A DNA stretch of 64,000 bases from Sporolactobacillus kofuensis. GTDB lineage: Bacteria > Bacillota > Bacilli > Bacillales > Sporolactobacillaceae. The DNA is taken from positions 99,631-163,630 of the forward strand of contig NZ_JAMXWN010000006.1 of NCBI RefSeq assembly GCF_024125425.1. Direction: 5' to 3'. The notes under the pieces were generated by a model. That model did not search any database and was not told the origin of the DNA. It worked only from the letters and a program-made list of their open reading frames with translations. Of the stretch, positions 42,820-51,929 are shown piece after piece. Made by a program: the position numbers and the translations under genes. Within the stretch, counting starts at the first letter, position 1, and each line of letters starts with the position of its first letter.

Positions 42820-44256
42820 ATGACGACGAGCAACACAATCAAGCAAGAGATCAAACGCGGACCGATTACGGTTGCCTTAATCATTGGAGCGTTTGTCGCA
42901 ATTTTGAATGAAACATTACTTAATATTGCTTTATCAGACTTAATTCATTATTTTCATGTCACACCGACGACTGTTCAATGGTTGACGACAGCCTATTTAC
43001 TTGTGATCGGGATCCTGATGCCGGTGACCGCACTGCTCACCGGCTGGTTCACCACGCGCCAAATGTTTCTCGGTGCGATGACTATTTTCCTGATTGGATC
43101 CGTGATTTGCGGATTCGCACCAAGCTTTGCATTTTTGCTAACCGGGCGCATCATTCAGGCTGCCGGCTCCGGACTGATTCTTCCGGTCATGATGAATACG
43201 ATTCTCTTCATCTATCCACCTGAAAAAAGAGGCGGGGCGATGGGACTTATTGGGCTAGTGATCATGTTCGCGCCAGCACTCGGTCCAACACTATCCGGCT
43301 TAATCATTGCATCATTGTCGTGGCGCTGGCTGTTTTATCTCGTGATTCCGCTCGCGGCTTTCTCGATTTTGTTTGCTGCTCGGTATTTGACGAATGTGTC
43401 GGAAGTTACACGTCCTAAAGTGGAAATCCCATCAATTATTCTTTCTACGGTCGGCTTTGGAGGCCTCGTCTACGGCATGGGGTCCAGTGCAGAGGGCGGC
43501 TGGGTAGGGCCAACTTTTATGATTATTGGCGCAATCAGTCTCGTACTGTTTGTGTGGCGTCAACTCGTAATCAAAGATCCGATTCTCGATTTTCGAGCAT
43601 TTAACTATCCGATGTACACCTTGTCAACAGTGATCTTGATCCTGATTATGGTCACACTGTTTGCCACAATGATCCTGCTGCCGCTGTATCTGCAGCGCGC
43701 ATTGCTGCTCTCATCATTCGCAGCGGGTATTGTGCTCCTCCCAGGCGGACTCATCAATGGGATGCTGTCTCCACTGATGGGAAAATTATTTGATAAATTT
43801 GGCCCGCGCTGGCTCGTAACGCCAGGGTTGCTGATTGTGTGCGTAGTGGTTTGGCTGTTCAGCAGGCTAACCGTATCTGAGAGCATGCTGTACATCATCA
43901 TTCTGTATTGTGCACTTTTAATTGGACTGGCAATGGTGATGATGCCGGTATCGACGACCGGATTGAATCAACTCCCGAAAAGGTTATATCCGCATGGAAC
44001 GGCGATTATGAATACACTTCAGCAAGTCGCCGGAGGGATTGGCACGGCCGTATTCATTGGAATCATGGTGACCGGTCAGAAAACTTATCTGAGTCATGTG
44101 TCCAATCCGGAGGCACAGACCCAGGTATTGCACGCACTGGTTGCCGGAATGAGCCACGCCTTTTTCATCGCCATGATCATTGGTGTGTTTTCGCTCATCC
44201 TTTCACTCTTTTTAAAACGTACCATTGCACCCAAAGAAGAACCAGCCGAAGAATAA
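42820..44256 (+). CDS. DHA2-family multidrug exporter, paralogue 2
   Basis: This 478-residue, 14-helix MFS exporter is related to the one at 38537 along its length. LNETLLNIALSDLIHYF, GRIIQAAGSGLILPVM and FAPALGPTLSGLI are the equivalent signatures. AAGGAG lies 10 bases before the ATG at 42820; a TTG three bases upstream is an alternative. No terminator follows, so transcription may continue into the membrane-protein gene 64 bases downstream. Confidence 0.92.
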   Translation: MTTSNTIKQEIKRGPITVALIIGAFVAILNETLLNIALSDLIHYFHVTPTTVQWLTTAYLLVIGILMPVTALLTGWFTTRQMFLGAMTIFLIGSVICGFAPSFAFLLTGRIIQAAGSGLILPVMMNTILFIYPPEKRGGAMGLIGLVIMFAPALGPTLSGLIIASLSWRWLFYLVIPLAAFSILFAARYLTNVSEVTRPKVEIPSIILSTVGFGGLVYGMGSSAEGGWVGPTFMIIGAISLVLFVWRQLVIKDPILDFRAFNYPMYTLSTVILILIMVTLFATMILLPLYLQRALLLSSFAAGIVLLPGGLINGMLSPLMGKLFDKFGPRWLVTPGLLIVCVVVWLFSRLTVSESMLYIIILYCALLIGLAMVMMPVSTTGLNQLPKRLYPHGTAIMNTLQQVAGGIGTAVFIGIMVTGQKTYLSHVSNPEAQTQVLHALVAGMSHAFFIAMIIGVFSLILSLFLKRTIAPKEEPAEE

Positions 44257-44320
44257 AAATACATGAGGAACAGCGATTGACGCCATACTAAATGCATCTA
44301 AGATCATTCGGGGTGAAAAA

Positions 44321-45028
44321 ATGGCTGTCTATCTTTGGCCTCAAACGATATCCTTCGTGCTTTTTTCAACGCAACATCTTTGGACATTACTCGTGATTAC
44401 ACTACTCGGGGTCTGCCTGTTTCTGTTTCGGAAACCCATAAGGCAGGCCCTTTTTCTACGCTTATCGGTACGTTTTGGTTTAGCAGCAGTACTTCTGATT
44501 GGTGAGCTCGTTTATCAAATTGTGACGATCCGGTCCGGACAATGGTCGGCGAATTATGCGCTTCCGCTTGAGGTTAGTGATCTTGCCGCACTGCTTTCCA
44601 TTGTGATGTTGCTATCGAAAAAGTGGTGGTTGTTCGCTATTTTGTACTTCGCCGGAATCGGAAGTGCCGTACAAGCACTCATAACACCGGACCTCGGCGG
44701 AGTCAGTTTTCCACACATTCGGTACATTCAATTTTTTGCCACACATGGCGCGACTGTTCTCGCCTGCTTGTTTATGATCGCGGTTGAGCGCTATCGGCCG
44801 ACTTATCGTTCGCTGTGGTGGGCGGCCGGGTGTCTTAACCTGTATGGCGCGCTCATTTTCTGCTTTGATTGGTGGATCGGCGCGAATTATCTATATCTGA
44901 TGCACAAGCCTAATCTCTCCATCTTGAACTGGCTGGGGCCATGGCCGTGGTATCTGCTCTGGATCGAAGTGCTGATGGTAGCGGAATTCCATTTTCTTTA
45001 TTGGCCATTTAAGCGGAACAGAGGATAA
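44321..45028 (+). CDS. YwaF-like integral membrane protein (TIGR02206)
   Basis: This 235-residue protein has six or seven hydrophobic helices. The central LPLEVSDLAALLSIVMLL and the later THGATVLACLFM plus NYLYLMHKP..SILNWLGPWPWYL fit the TIGR02206/YwaF family of unknown function. GGGGTG precedes the ATG. It lies 51 bases upstream of a NERD-domain gene, so the two may share a transcript. Confidence 0.8.
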   Translation: MAVYLWPQTISFVLFSTQHLWTLLVITLLGVCLFLFRKPIRQALFLRLSVRFGLAAVLLIGELVYQIVTIRSGQWSANYALPLEVSDLAALLSIVMLLSKKWWLFAILYFAGIGSAVQALITPDLGGVSFPHIRYIQFFATHGATVLACLFMIAVERYRPTYRSLWWAAGCLNLYGALIFCFDWWIGANYLYLMHKPNLSILNWLGPWPWYLLWIEVLMVAEFHFLYWPFKRNRG

Positions 45029-45079
45029 AAGAAATTTTTGTCGAAATGTAAAATCATCAACAAAGAAGGATGATGCCTA

Positions 45080-46075
45080 TTGATTTCGAAAAAACTTTAC
45101 CTCTCCTGGCAGGTGCTCGCTGACCAAGTGTTGCTCGAACATCTTGCGAACGACCACCCAGCGCGCGCACAGATTGAACACGATCTCGCTAATTATCAGG
45201 CCGGATTCCGTGGTGAGCAGAATCTTGCCTACTTCCTTGACACTTTTCATCAGGATGATCGCATCTTTTACAGCCTCCAACTTGAAGATTGCCAAATGGA
45301 TACCCTCTTGCTTACTCCCACATTCATTGCGCTGTTGGAAGTAAAAAATTTTGCCGGCGCAGTCCGATTCGATCCTGATGGAAAACAATTCATGCGCCGC
45401 TCAGCAGATCAATATATTGGGTCGTCAAATCCCCTTTTACAAGTGCGCCGCCACAGAGCATTGTTACGAAAATGGCTCGCCGATCACGGTCTGCCGCAAC
45501 TTCCAATCGAAGCCGATGTGGTGATTGCCTTCCCAACAACAATCATTGAGAATCAAGGGAAATTACGTCACGTCCAAGAACACGTCTTCCACGCAGAACA
45601 AGCGCCAGCGAAACTTGAAAAATATGCCGAAAAGTACAAACACACGCGCAGTTATCCCGAATTTATCCCTCAGATTGAACGCATGCTCCTCAAAGAACAT
45701 ATCGACAAACCCATTAGCCTTCTTGAAAAGTTCAATATCCATCCCTCTGAATTGCGACGCGGCGTGCGTTGCGATCAGTGCCGCTCCTTCGACATGCAAC
45801 GCATCTCCGCAAACTGGTTCTGTCCCCAATGCGGTCACAAATCCAAAACCGCCCACATCCCCATGATCCTCCACTACTTTCTCCTGTTCGGAAACACAAT
45901 GACCAACAAACAATGCCGGGAGTTTTTGAAATTTGATAAAACAAAAACGGTGACCGACTTATTAAACAAAATGAAATTACAAAGAGGAGGATCCGGCACA
46001 GGCAAGGGATTGTATTATCTCTCACCTCCTCACGAAACATTCGATCGTTATTTCCGAAACAATAAACGAAAATAG
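45080..46075 (+). CDS. NERD-domain protein with zinc ribbon and winged-helix-like C-terminus (paralogue 2)
   Basis: This 331-residue paralogue of the protein at 34090 has the same order: NERD nuclease-like domain (FRGEQN Glu46, QMDTLLL Asp74, LLEVKNF Glu87/Lys89), zinc ribbon (CDQC 231-234, CPQC 248-251, then GHKSKTAH as in the paralogue), and a C-terminal helix-turn-helix-like segment. It too starts at TTG, behind AGAAGGA. Directly after its stop codon comes array C2, the longest C-family array in the window. Nuclease activity and DNA specificity are inferred from motifs only. Confidence 0.86.
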   Translation: MISKKLYLSWQVLADQVLLEHLANDHPARAQIEHDLANYQAGFRGEQNLAYFLDTFHQDDRIFYSLQLEDCQMDTLLLTPTFIALLEVKNFAGAVRFDPDGKQFMRRSADQYIGSSNPLLQVRRHRALLRKWLADHGLPQLPIEADVVIAFPTTIIENQGKLRHVQEHVFHAEQAPAKLEKYAEKYKHTRSYPEFIPQIERMLLKEHIDKPISLLEKFNIHPSELRRGVRCDQCRSFDMQRISANWFCPQCGHKSKTAHIPMILHYFLLFGNTMTNKQCREFLKFDKTKTVTDLLNKMKLQRGGSGTGKGLYYLSPPHETFDRYFRNNKRK

Positions 46076-46089
46076 AAAAACTGATATTA

Positions 46090-46945
46090 GTAGCCAATTC
46101 AATGAAAATAGTAAAGACCACTTTAAATCGTAACGAACCTCAATAAAACAGTAACGAGCGAGGTGAAAACAGTAACCAACCTAGTAAAAATCGTAACGAC
46201 CAACTCAAATCGTAACGAACTCCAATAAAAAAGTAACGAACGGAGAGAAAACGGTAACCAACCTAATGAAAAAAGTAACGACCAACTCAAATCGTAACGA
46301 ACCTCAATAAAACAGTAACGAACGAGGTGAAAACAGTAACCAACCTAGTAAAAATCGTAACGACCAACTCAAATCGTAACGAACCTCAATAAAACAGTAA
46401 CGAACGAGGTGAAAACAGTAACCAACCTAGTAAAAATCGTAACGATCAACTCAAATCGTAACGAACTCCAATAAAAAAGTAACGAACGAGGTGAAAACAG
46501 TAACCAATCCAATAGAAATAGTAACGAACAACTCAAATTGTAACGAACCTCAATAAAACAGTAACCAACCTAGTAAAAATCGTAACGACCAACTCAAATC
46601 GTAACGAACTCCAATAAAAAAGTAACGAACAGAGAGAAAACGGTAATCAACCCAATGAAAACAGTAACGAACAATGAAAACAGTAACGAACCTCAATAAA
46701 AAAGTAACGAACGGAGAGAAAACGGTAACCAACCTAATGAAAACAGTAACGAACAATGAAAACAGTAACGAACCTAAATAAAAAAGTAACGAACGGAGAG
46801 AAAACGGTAACCAACCTAATGAAAAAAGTAACGACCAACTCAAATCGTAACGAACCTCAATAAAAAAGTAACGAACGAGGTGAAAACAGTAACCAATCCA
46901 ATAGAAATAGTAACGAACAACCCAATCAGTAACGAACCCCATAGA
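46090..46945 (+). repeat. 21-bp-period array C2 (CGTAACGAAC family)
   Basis: GTAAC cores begin at 46130, 46151, 46172, 46193, 46212, 46233, 46254, 46275, 46294, 46315, 46336, 46357 and 46376 and continue to about 46935. The steps follow a fixed 21-21-21-19 pattern, so the array is a tandem of 82-bp higher-order units that later become irregular. It starts 15-35 bp after the stop of the NERD gene. Confidence 0.95.
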
Positions 46946-46978
46946 AAATACCCGAAAATAATATAGTTAGTGATACAT

Positions 46979-47455
46979 GAAGAACTTTTCCTCAAACACG
47001 AAGGAAAAGTTCTCTCTTTAACATTCATCTTGTTTTATTTACTTCCAATCAGTAGGAATTTTCCCGCAGAAAATTCCGTCCTTCTTATACAAGATGAAGA
47101 ACTTTCCTTTAATGCTAGACAGGGGAAGTTCTTTTTTGAATGGGAGAATCCATGTCCTTATTTCAGAAGGAATTTTCCCGCAGAAAATTCCGACCTCCTT
47201 ATACAATACGAAGAACTTTCCCTTAATGCTAGACAGGGAAAGTTCTTTTCTGTGTCCTCATTTCATTTGGGGTTTGCCCACTGAAAATTCCGTCCTTCTT
47301 ATACAAGATGAAGAACTTTCCTTTAATGCTAGACAGGGAAAGTTCTTTTCTGAATGGGGAATCCATGTCCTTATTTCAGTAGGAATTTTCCCGCAGAAAA
47401 TTCCGACACCCTTATACTAGAACTTTCCCCTAGCACTTGACGGGGAAAGTTCTTT
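46979..47455 (+). repeat. Tandem array of about 110-bp units with two hairpins each
   Basis: Five units start near 46979, 47096, 47210, 47310 and 47419. Each has a terminator-like hairpin A, an arm of AGAACTTTCC type pairing with GGAAAGTTCT and ending in TTTT. Units also have hairpin B, GGAATTTTC with GAAAATTCC around CCGCA; three copies of B are intact. No reading frame here looks real. The region from 47460 to 47635 leading to spoIIID has no further feature I can name. Confidence 0.9.
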
Positions 47456-47650
47456 TTTGAACGGTGAACCCTTGTCCTCATTGACTTTTTGGCATATAAC
47501 CGGAACTCGTTTAATAAGATGTTACAAACTCACATACGGGGTTTCGAGGTGAGCGCGGCGGGCTTGGAACGAGCATGATGCGTTGTTTGGGTTCCGTTTC
47601 CTCCAATGATTGTCTCATTTCGCATCTTTAGATTACAGGAGGCGAGTGGT

Positions 47651-47920
47651 GTGCATGATTACATCAAAGAGCGTACGATCAAGATTGGAAAGCATATCGT
47701 GGAGACAAGGAAGACGGTGCGGGTGATTGCCAAGGAGTTTGGAGTCTCGAAGAGCACCGTTCATAAGGATTTAACTGAGAGGCTTCCGAACATCAATCCG
47801 GAACTTGCAAACGCAGTAAAAAATGTGCTCGATTATCATAAGTCAATCCGTCATCTGCGCGGAGGAGAAGCAACGAGACTAAAGTACCAGAAGGATACGG
47901 AACAAGCAGTTCAGCACTGA
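47651..47920 (+). CDS. spoIIID: Mother-cell sporulation regulator SpoIIID
   Basis: SpoIIID is the small DNA-binding regulator that switches mother-cell gene expression between sigma-E and sigma-K. The 89 residues match it closely: HDYIKERTIKIGKHIVETRK, VIAKEFGVSKSTVHKDLTER (helix-turn-helix) and DYHKSIRHLRGGEATRLKY. I use GTG 47651, eight bases after AGGAGG; an in-frame extension to 47606 is unsupported. It is the best evidence that the organism sporulates. It precedes mbl as in B. subtilis. Confidence 0.97.
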   Translation: MHDYIKERTIKIGKHIVETRKTVRVIAKEFGVSKSTVHKDLTERLPNINPELANAVKNVLDYHKSIRHLRGGEATRLKYQKDTEQAVQH

Positions 47921-47957
47921 AGTCAACTACATTTATTTTTTTAGAAAAATAATGAGG

Positions 47958-47984
47958 GGAAAATGCCGGTAGACGGCATTTTTA
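47958..47984 (+). terminator. spoIIID terminator
   Basis: AAATGCCG pairs with CGGCATTT around GTAGA, followed by T residues. Confidence 0.88.
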
Positions 47985-48109
47985 CTTGATCAGACGTCTT
48001 GTTTTATTTTTCGACACATTCCCTGTTTGCATTGTTTTGTGATAGAATGAAATAATGGTTAATAAATATCCTGGATTCAGTCTAGGTGTTTTGACAGGGA
48101 GGATTTGGC

Positions 48110-49111
48110 GTGTTTTCTAGAGACATCGGAATTGATCTTGGAACGGCGAACGTACTGATCTATGTAAAAGGGCAGGGCGTTGTCCTGAATGAACCTTCTG
48201 TAATCGCTTTGGATACGGATACAAAACAAATGCTGGCAGTCGGTGAAGAAGCTAGACGGATGGTGGGACGTACACCAGGCAACATTGTTGCGATCCGTCC
48301 ACTTCGCGATGGCGTTATTGCAGATTTTGAGATTACGGAATTAATGCTGACACACTTTATTAATAAAATTAATGTCAAAGGCTTCTTAAAGAAACCGAGA
48401 ATTCTGATCTGTACCCCGACACATATCACATCGGTTGAGCAAAAAGCGATTCGCCAAGCAGCGGAACGCAGCGGTGGCAAAGAGGTTTACCTTGAAGAAG
48501 AACCGAAAGTAGCCGCAGTAGGTGCGGGGATGGATATCTTCCAACCAAGCGGCAACATGGTGATTGACATTGGTGGCGGTACAACCGACATCGCCGTCCT
48601 CTCTATGGGCGATATTGTGACCTCTCAGTCGATCAAACTGGCAGGCGACAAGTTCGACCAAGAGATTCTGAACTATATTAAGAAAAGATACAAATTGCTG
48701 ATTGGTGAACGCACCGCAGAACAGATTAAAATAACGGTGGGTACTGTATTCAAAAATGCACGCGACGAAAGTATGGACATCCGCGGTCGCGATATGGTGA
48801 CTGGTTTGCCGAAGACATTGACCGTGCATTCCAATGAAATCGAAGAAGCACTCGCGGATTCTGTCAGCACACTGGTACGCGCAGCGAAGAATGTGCTCGA
48901 ACAAACGCCTCCTGAATTGTCGGCCGACATTATTGACCGCGGCGTCATTCTGACCGGTGGTGGTGCGCAACTGCACGGACTCGATCAATTGCTCGCAAGC
49001 GAACTGAAGGTTCCGGTCGTTGTTGCCGACAACCCAATGACTTGTGTCGTTGAAGGCGCAGGTAAAATGCTTGAACACCTAGAAAAGCTACCAAAGCGCA
49101 AAGCAAATTAA
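48110..49111 (+). CDS. mbl: MreB-like cell-shape protein Mbl
   Basis: This actin-like ATPase forms membrane-associated filaments that guide lateral cell-wall synthesis. The protein has 333 residues. The phosphate-1 segment GIDLGTANVLIYVKGQGVVL, phosphate-2 segment VIDIGGGTTDIAVLSMG, and adenosine motif ILTGGGAQLHGLD are intact. It starts at GTG 48110 behind GGGAGGA. The position after spoIIID identifies it as Mbl rather than MreB. A terminator overlaps its stop codon. Confidence 0.97.
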   Translation: MFSRDIGIDLGTANVLIYVKGQGVVLNEPSVIALDTDTKQMLAVGEEARRMVGRTPGNIVAIRPLRDGVIADFEITELMLTHFINKINVKGFLKKPRILICTPTHITSVEQKAIRQAAERSGGKEVYLEEEPKVAAVGAGMDIFQPSGNMVIDIGGGTTDIAVLSMGDIVTSQSIKLAGDKFDQEILNYIKKRYKLLIGERTAEQIKITVGTVFKNARDESMDIRGRDMVTGLPKTLTVHSNEIEEALADSVSTLVRAAKNVLEQTPPELSADIIDRGVILTGGGAQLHGLDQLLASELKVPVVVADNPMTCVVEGAGKMLEHLEKLPKRKAN

Positions 49112-49127
49112 TTGCTCTGCGCTTTTT
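49094..49127 (+). terminator. mbl terminator
   Basis: AGCGC-AA-AGCAA pairs with TTGCT-CT-GCGCT across a four-base loop, then TTTTT. The hairpin includes the end of the mbl reading frame. Confidence 0.85.
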
Positions 49128-49190
49128 GCGCTTCTTATCCTTTAAATATGATAAAATGATCATAAAAGTTAACCGAGGCAGGTGAAGGAC

Positions 49191-50006
49191 ATGATCAGAG
49201 GATTATATACATCCGCATCAGGGATGATTGCCGAGCAGCGGCGGCAGGAAACATTGTCAAACAATCTCAACAACGTAGATACACCCGGGTATAAAAGTGA
49301 TCAGAGCAAATTGCGCACTTTTCCTGAACAACTGATTGAGCGGTTGGGCGGCGATATGACCGCCAATCGCCAAGTCGGCGGTCTTGCCACCGGAGTCTAT
49401 ATGGACGAGACCATTCCGGACTTCACGCAGGGGACAGTGACGGAGACGGGGAAGGCAACGGATGTTGCCTTGATTACTTCACAGCTTCCGATCAACCCAC
49501 AAACGGGTAGCCAGGAAGGGGCGCTCCTCTTCAATGTCCGAACACCTGCCGGCGACACGCGTTATACACGCGACGGCCATTTTACATTGAGCCCGACCGG
49601 CTATCTCACCGATGATGCGGGAGATCAGGTGTTGAATTCGGCAGGTCAGCCGATTCAACTGCCATCGGATCAGTTCCAGATCGCCGGGGACGGCACCATT
49701 TCGATAAACGGGACAAACTACGGCCAAATTGGCGTCAGCTATGCGGCAAATACCAATCAGCTCGTCAAAGAAGGCAACAGCCTGTTCCGATTTAATGGCG
49801 GTGGCGCCCTGCCTCAGGCAAACGCGAATGGCACCATTAGCTATAATCTGAAGCAAGGCTTTGTCGAGGGCTCTAATGTGCAAGCCGATCAGACGATAAC
49901 GGATATGATGGAAGCCTACCGCTCGTTTGAAGCCAATCAAAAGACCCTTCAAATTATCGATGGCACGTTGGATAAAGCAGTCAATCAGGTTGGACGGATC
50001 AACTAA
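49191..50006 (+). CDS. flhO: Flagellar rod/hook-basal-body protein FlhO
   Basis: FlhO is a FlgF/FlgG-family protein of the distal rod. The protein has 271 residues. The N-terminal GLYTSASGMIAEQRRQETLS with NNLNNVDTPGYK is the class signature, the middle contains TRDGHFTLSPTGYLTD, and the C-terminal ends MMEAYRSFEANQKTLQIIDG. The ATG at 49191 follows AGGTGAAGG; a GTG nine bases upstream overlaps it. The order mbl-flhO-flhP is as in B. subtilis. It is exported by the flagellar type III system, with no Sec signal. Confidence 0.94.
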   Translation: MIRGLYTSASGMIAEQRRQETLSNNLNNVDTPGYKSDQSKLRTFPEQLIERLGGDMTANRQVGGLATGVYMDETIPDFTQGTVTETGKATDVALITSQLPINPQTGSQEGALLFNVRTPAGDTRYTRDGHFTLSPTGYLTDDAGDQVLNSAGQPIQLPSDQFQIAGDGTISINGTNYGQIGVSYAANTNQLVKEGNSLFRFNGGGALPQANANGTISYNLKQGFVEGSNVQADQTITDMMEAYRSFEANQKTLQIIDGTLDKAVNQVGRIN

Positions 50007-50042
50007 AGGTGAACCGTTTTTATAAAAGGGCAGGTGCAAGCG

Positions 50043-50897
50043 ATGCAAAGACAAATGATGGATACAGCAGTAACATTAGGTCAAATTCAGCAACAGCTGG
50101 CAACGGTCGCCAACAATATTGCCAATGTAGGAACCAACGGCTATAAAAGCCGTGATGCACAGTTTATGGATCTGCTTTTCCAGCAAATCAATAACATGAA
50201 TGTAAATGCCGATCAGACCGATCAAAGCAACCGTTTGACACCGTCTGGCATACGCGCAGGCTCAGGTTCCCGAATTGGCGATACGCAAATGGATCTCGCT
50301 GTAGGCACAATCAAACAGACCGACAACCCGCTCGACTTGGCACTGAGCAACGGGCATCAATTTTTTACCGTGGCACTAACCGGTGCAAATGGTGGAACAA
50401 CGACGGCTTATACACGCGACGGCGCGTTTAACGCTCAGATTGATCCTCAGAATCCCAATGAACTGCGGCTCATGACGAAATCCGGTTACGCGGTACTTGG
50501 TGCGAACGGACAGCCGATCCGTATCCCGGCTCATTACAGAGAGATCCACATCAACAACTCTGGTCAAATTACTGTTAATCTAGCAAACGGTGCTCAGGTG
50601 AACGCCGGACAGCTCGGGATCGTCACCGTTCGTCGTCCGCAGCTTTTACATGAACAAGGCAACAATCTCTACACACTGCCTAATCTTGCACAACTCGGCA
50701 TTGGTCTGAATCAAGTCGTTCAGCCGGTGGCGGGCGCAAACGGCAGCGTGGCTCAGGGAAAATTGGAAAACTCGAATGTCGATTTGACTAAGGAAATGTC
50801 TGATCTGATAAATCTGCAGCATAACTATCAGTTGAACGCGCGTTCCATTACGATCGGTGATCAGATGGCGGGACTGGTCAACGGACTTCTACGTTAA
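50043..50897 (+). CDS. flhP: Flagellar rod/hook-basal-body protein FlhP
   Basis: This 284-residue protein is the second FlgG-family protein of the pair. VANNIANVGTNGYKSRDAQF is the N-terminal signature, YTRDGAFNAQ the central one, and the C-terminus (MSDLINLQHNYQLNARSITI) forms the coiled-coil helix. GGCAGG lies before the ATG at 50043; a GTG nine bases earlier is an alternative. It is 36 bases downstream of flhO and almost certainly co-transcribed. Confidence 0.92.
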   Translation: MQRQMMDTAVTLGQIQQQLATVANNIANVGTNGYKSRDAQFMDLLFQQINNMNVNADQTDQSNRLTPSGIRAGSGSRIGDTQMDLAVGTIKQTDNPLDLALSNGHQFFTVALTGANGGTTTAYTRDGAFNAQIDPQNPNELRLMTKSGYAVLGANGQPIRIPAHYREIHINNSGQITVNLANGAQVNAGQLGIVTVRRPQLLHEQGNNLYTLPNLAQLGIGLNQVVQPVAGANGSVAQGKLENSNVDLTKEMSDLINLQHNYQLNARSITIGDQMAGLVNGLLR

Positions 50898-50912
50898 GCG
50901 AGGAATCCTTTT

Positions 50913-51266
50913 ATGGAAAAAAACGATAAGCGACTTACGCAGAACAGCGCAACATCTGAAGAGCTGCAAACGAGACAAGCTGTCCGCACAGCTCGAACCG
51001 AAGCACAAAACGCAGAGAAAAAAGCGGCGAAACGGAAAAAAGCTGCGCCAGAAGAAGATAGCCAGCCGCTTTTCAACCCATTTTTCGGGTATAAAAAAAG
51101 GCGTTTCCCCATCTGGCAGCGTCTGATTGCGCTGATCAGTTTATGCGCGATTGCCCTTGTTCTCGGCGCAATGTTTGGTTACGGTGGGTTGGGCCATCGC
51201 AGTCCATGGGCGGTTTTTCAAACCGCAACATGGCAGCATATCTTTGATTTTCTGAAAACGAATTGA
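50913..51266 (+). CDS. epuA: EpuA-like small membrane protein
   Basis: This protein has 117 residues. A long charged, Ala/Lys/Glu-rich cytoplasmic N-terminus precedes one transmembrane helix (about residues 72-92). A conserved tail follows: FGYGGLGHRSPWAVF, then TATWQHIFDFL. This matches PF11772 (EpuA), often annotated as an RNA-polymerase-associated protein in Firmicutes; that function is not established. GAGG precedes the ATG. It sits between flhP and fabZ. Confidence 0.8.
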   Translation: MEKNDKRLTQNSATSEELQTRQAVRTARTEAQNAEKKAAKRKKAAPEEDSQPLFNPFFGYKKRRFPIWQRLIALISLCAIALVLGAMFGYGGLGHRSPWAVFQTATWQHIFDFLKTN

Positions 51267-51303
51267 TTGAAGGGAGCGAACGCGCGCACGTTGCGCGAAT
51301 CCT

Positions 51304-51735
51304 ATGTTAACGATTGATGAGATTAAAAAGATTTTACCGCATCGGTATCCATTTTTACTTGTAGACCGTGTGCTCGAGGTTGAAGATGGAAAAAAAGCCG
51401 TCGCGATCAAGAATGTTTCAGTTAATGAACCATTTTTCCAAGGCCATTTTCCGGATTATCCGGTCATGCCCGGTGTGCTGATTGTTGAAGCACTTGCCCA
51501 GGTCAGCGGCATTGCCGTGCTGAGCAAAGGTAAAGAAGAGAATATGCTGACGCTTTATGCCGGCATCGATAAATGTCGGTTCAAACGCCAGGTGCGTCCG
51601 GGCGATCAATTACGTCTGGAAGCAGAAATTCTTCGATTCCGTGGCGGGTTTGCCAAAGCCAAAGGCGTGGCAACCGTGGATGGCGAAGTGGCCTGCGAAG
51701 CAGAAATGATGTTCGCACTGAAAGCAGCAGAATAA
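51304..51735 (+). CDS. fabZ: 3-hydroxyacyl-ACP dehydratase FabZ
   Basis: FabZ dehydrates 3-hydroxyacyl-ACP in type II fatty-acid synthesis. The hot-dog fold protein has 143 residues with catalytic His48 and Glu62 in [35 protein letters not shown] opens the protein. The nearest Shine-Dalgarno sequence, AAGGGAG, is about 29 bases before the ATG. Between them a GC hairpin (CGCGC...GCGCG) may shorten the effective spacing. No alternative start is available in frame nearby. A terminator follows. Confidence 0.96.
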   Translation: MLTIDEIKKILPHRYPFLLVDRVLEVEDGKKAVAIKNVSVNEPFFQGHFPDYPVMPGVLIVEALAQVSGIAVLSKGKEENMLTLYAGIDKCRFKRQVRPGDQLRLEAEILRFRGGFAKAKGVATVDGEVACEAEMMFALKAAE

Positions 51736-51788
51736 TAAGGGTCAAATATAGGACTGTGTTTTAGTGAAAAAGCGAGTTTGCTTTTCTA

Positions 51789-51825
51789 AACAGACGTCGA
51801 TCGAAAATCGGCGCCTGTTTTTTTG
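51789..51825 (+). terminator. fabZ terminator
   Basis: ACAGACGTCGAT pairs with ATCGGCGCCTGT (two mismatches) around five bases, then a run of eight T. Confidence 0.88.
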
Positions 51826-51871
51826 CGGATTCAGACCGCTTTATCAAATTTTGTTGAATTCGAGATTAGTT

Positions 51872-51888
51872 TGTCATAGAATCTGACA
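51872..51888. promoter_or_regulatory. Operator U3 (TGTCA...TGACA type), MFS promoter
   Basis: TGTCATAGAATCTGACA is an inverted repeat of the same 17-bp family as U1, U2 and U4, upstream of a TAAACT -10 candidate near 51916. Confidence 0.75.
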
Positions 51889-51929
51889 TAAATAGTTTCT
51901 GAACCGTCGATTTCACTTAAACTTATTCA

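Noticed and set aside
46090..46945. CRISPR array
   Set aside because: The conserved core is only about 9 bp, the variable part about 12 bp and itself repeated in 82-bp blocks. There are no unique spacers and no cas genes.
46970..47420. Small plus-strand frames over the tandem hairpin array
   Set aside because: The frames repeat the hairpin sequence (FPAENS-type motifs), start without ribosome-binding sites and are interrupted between units.
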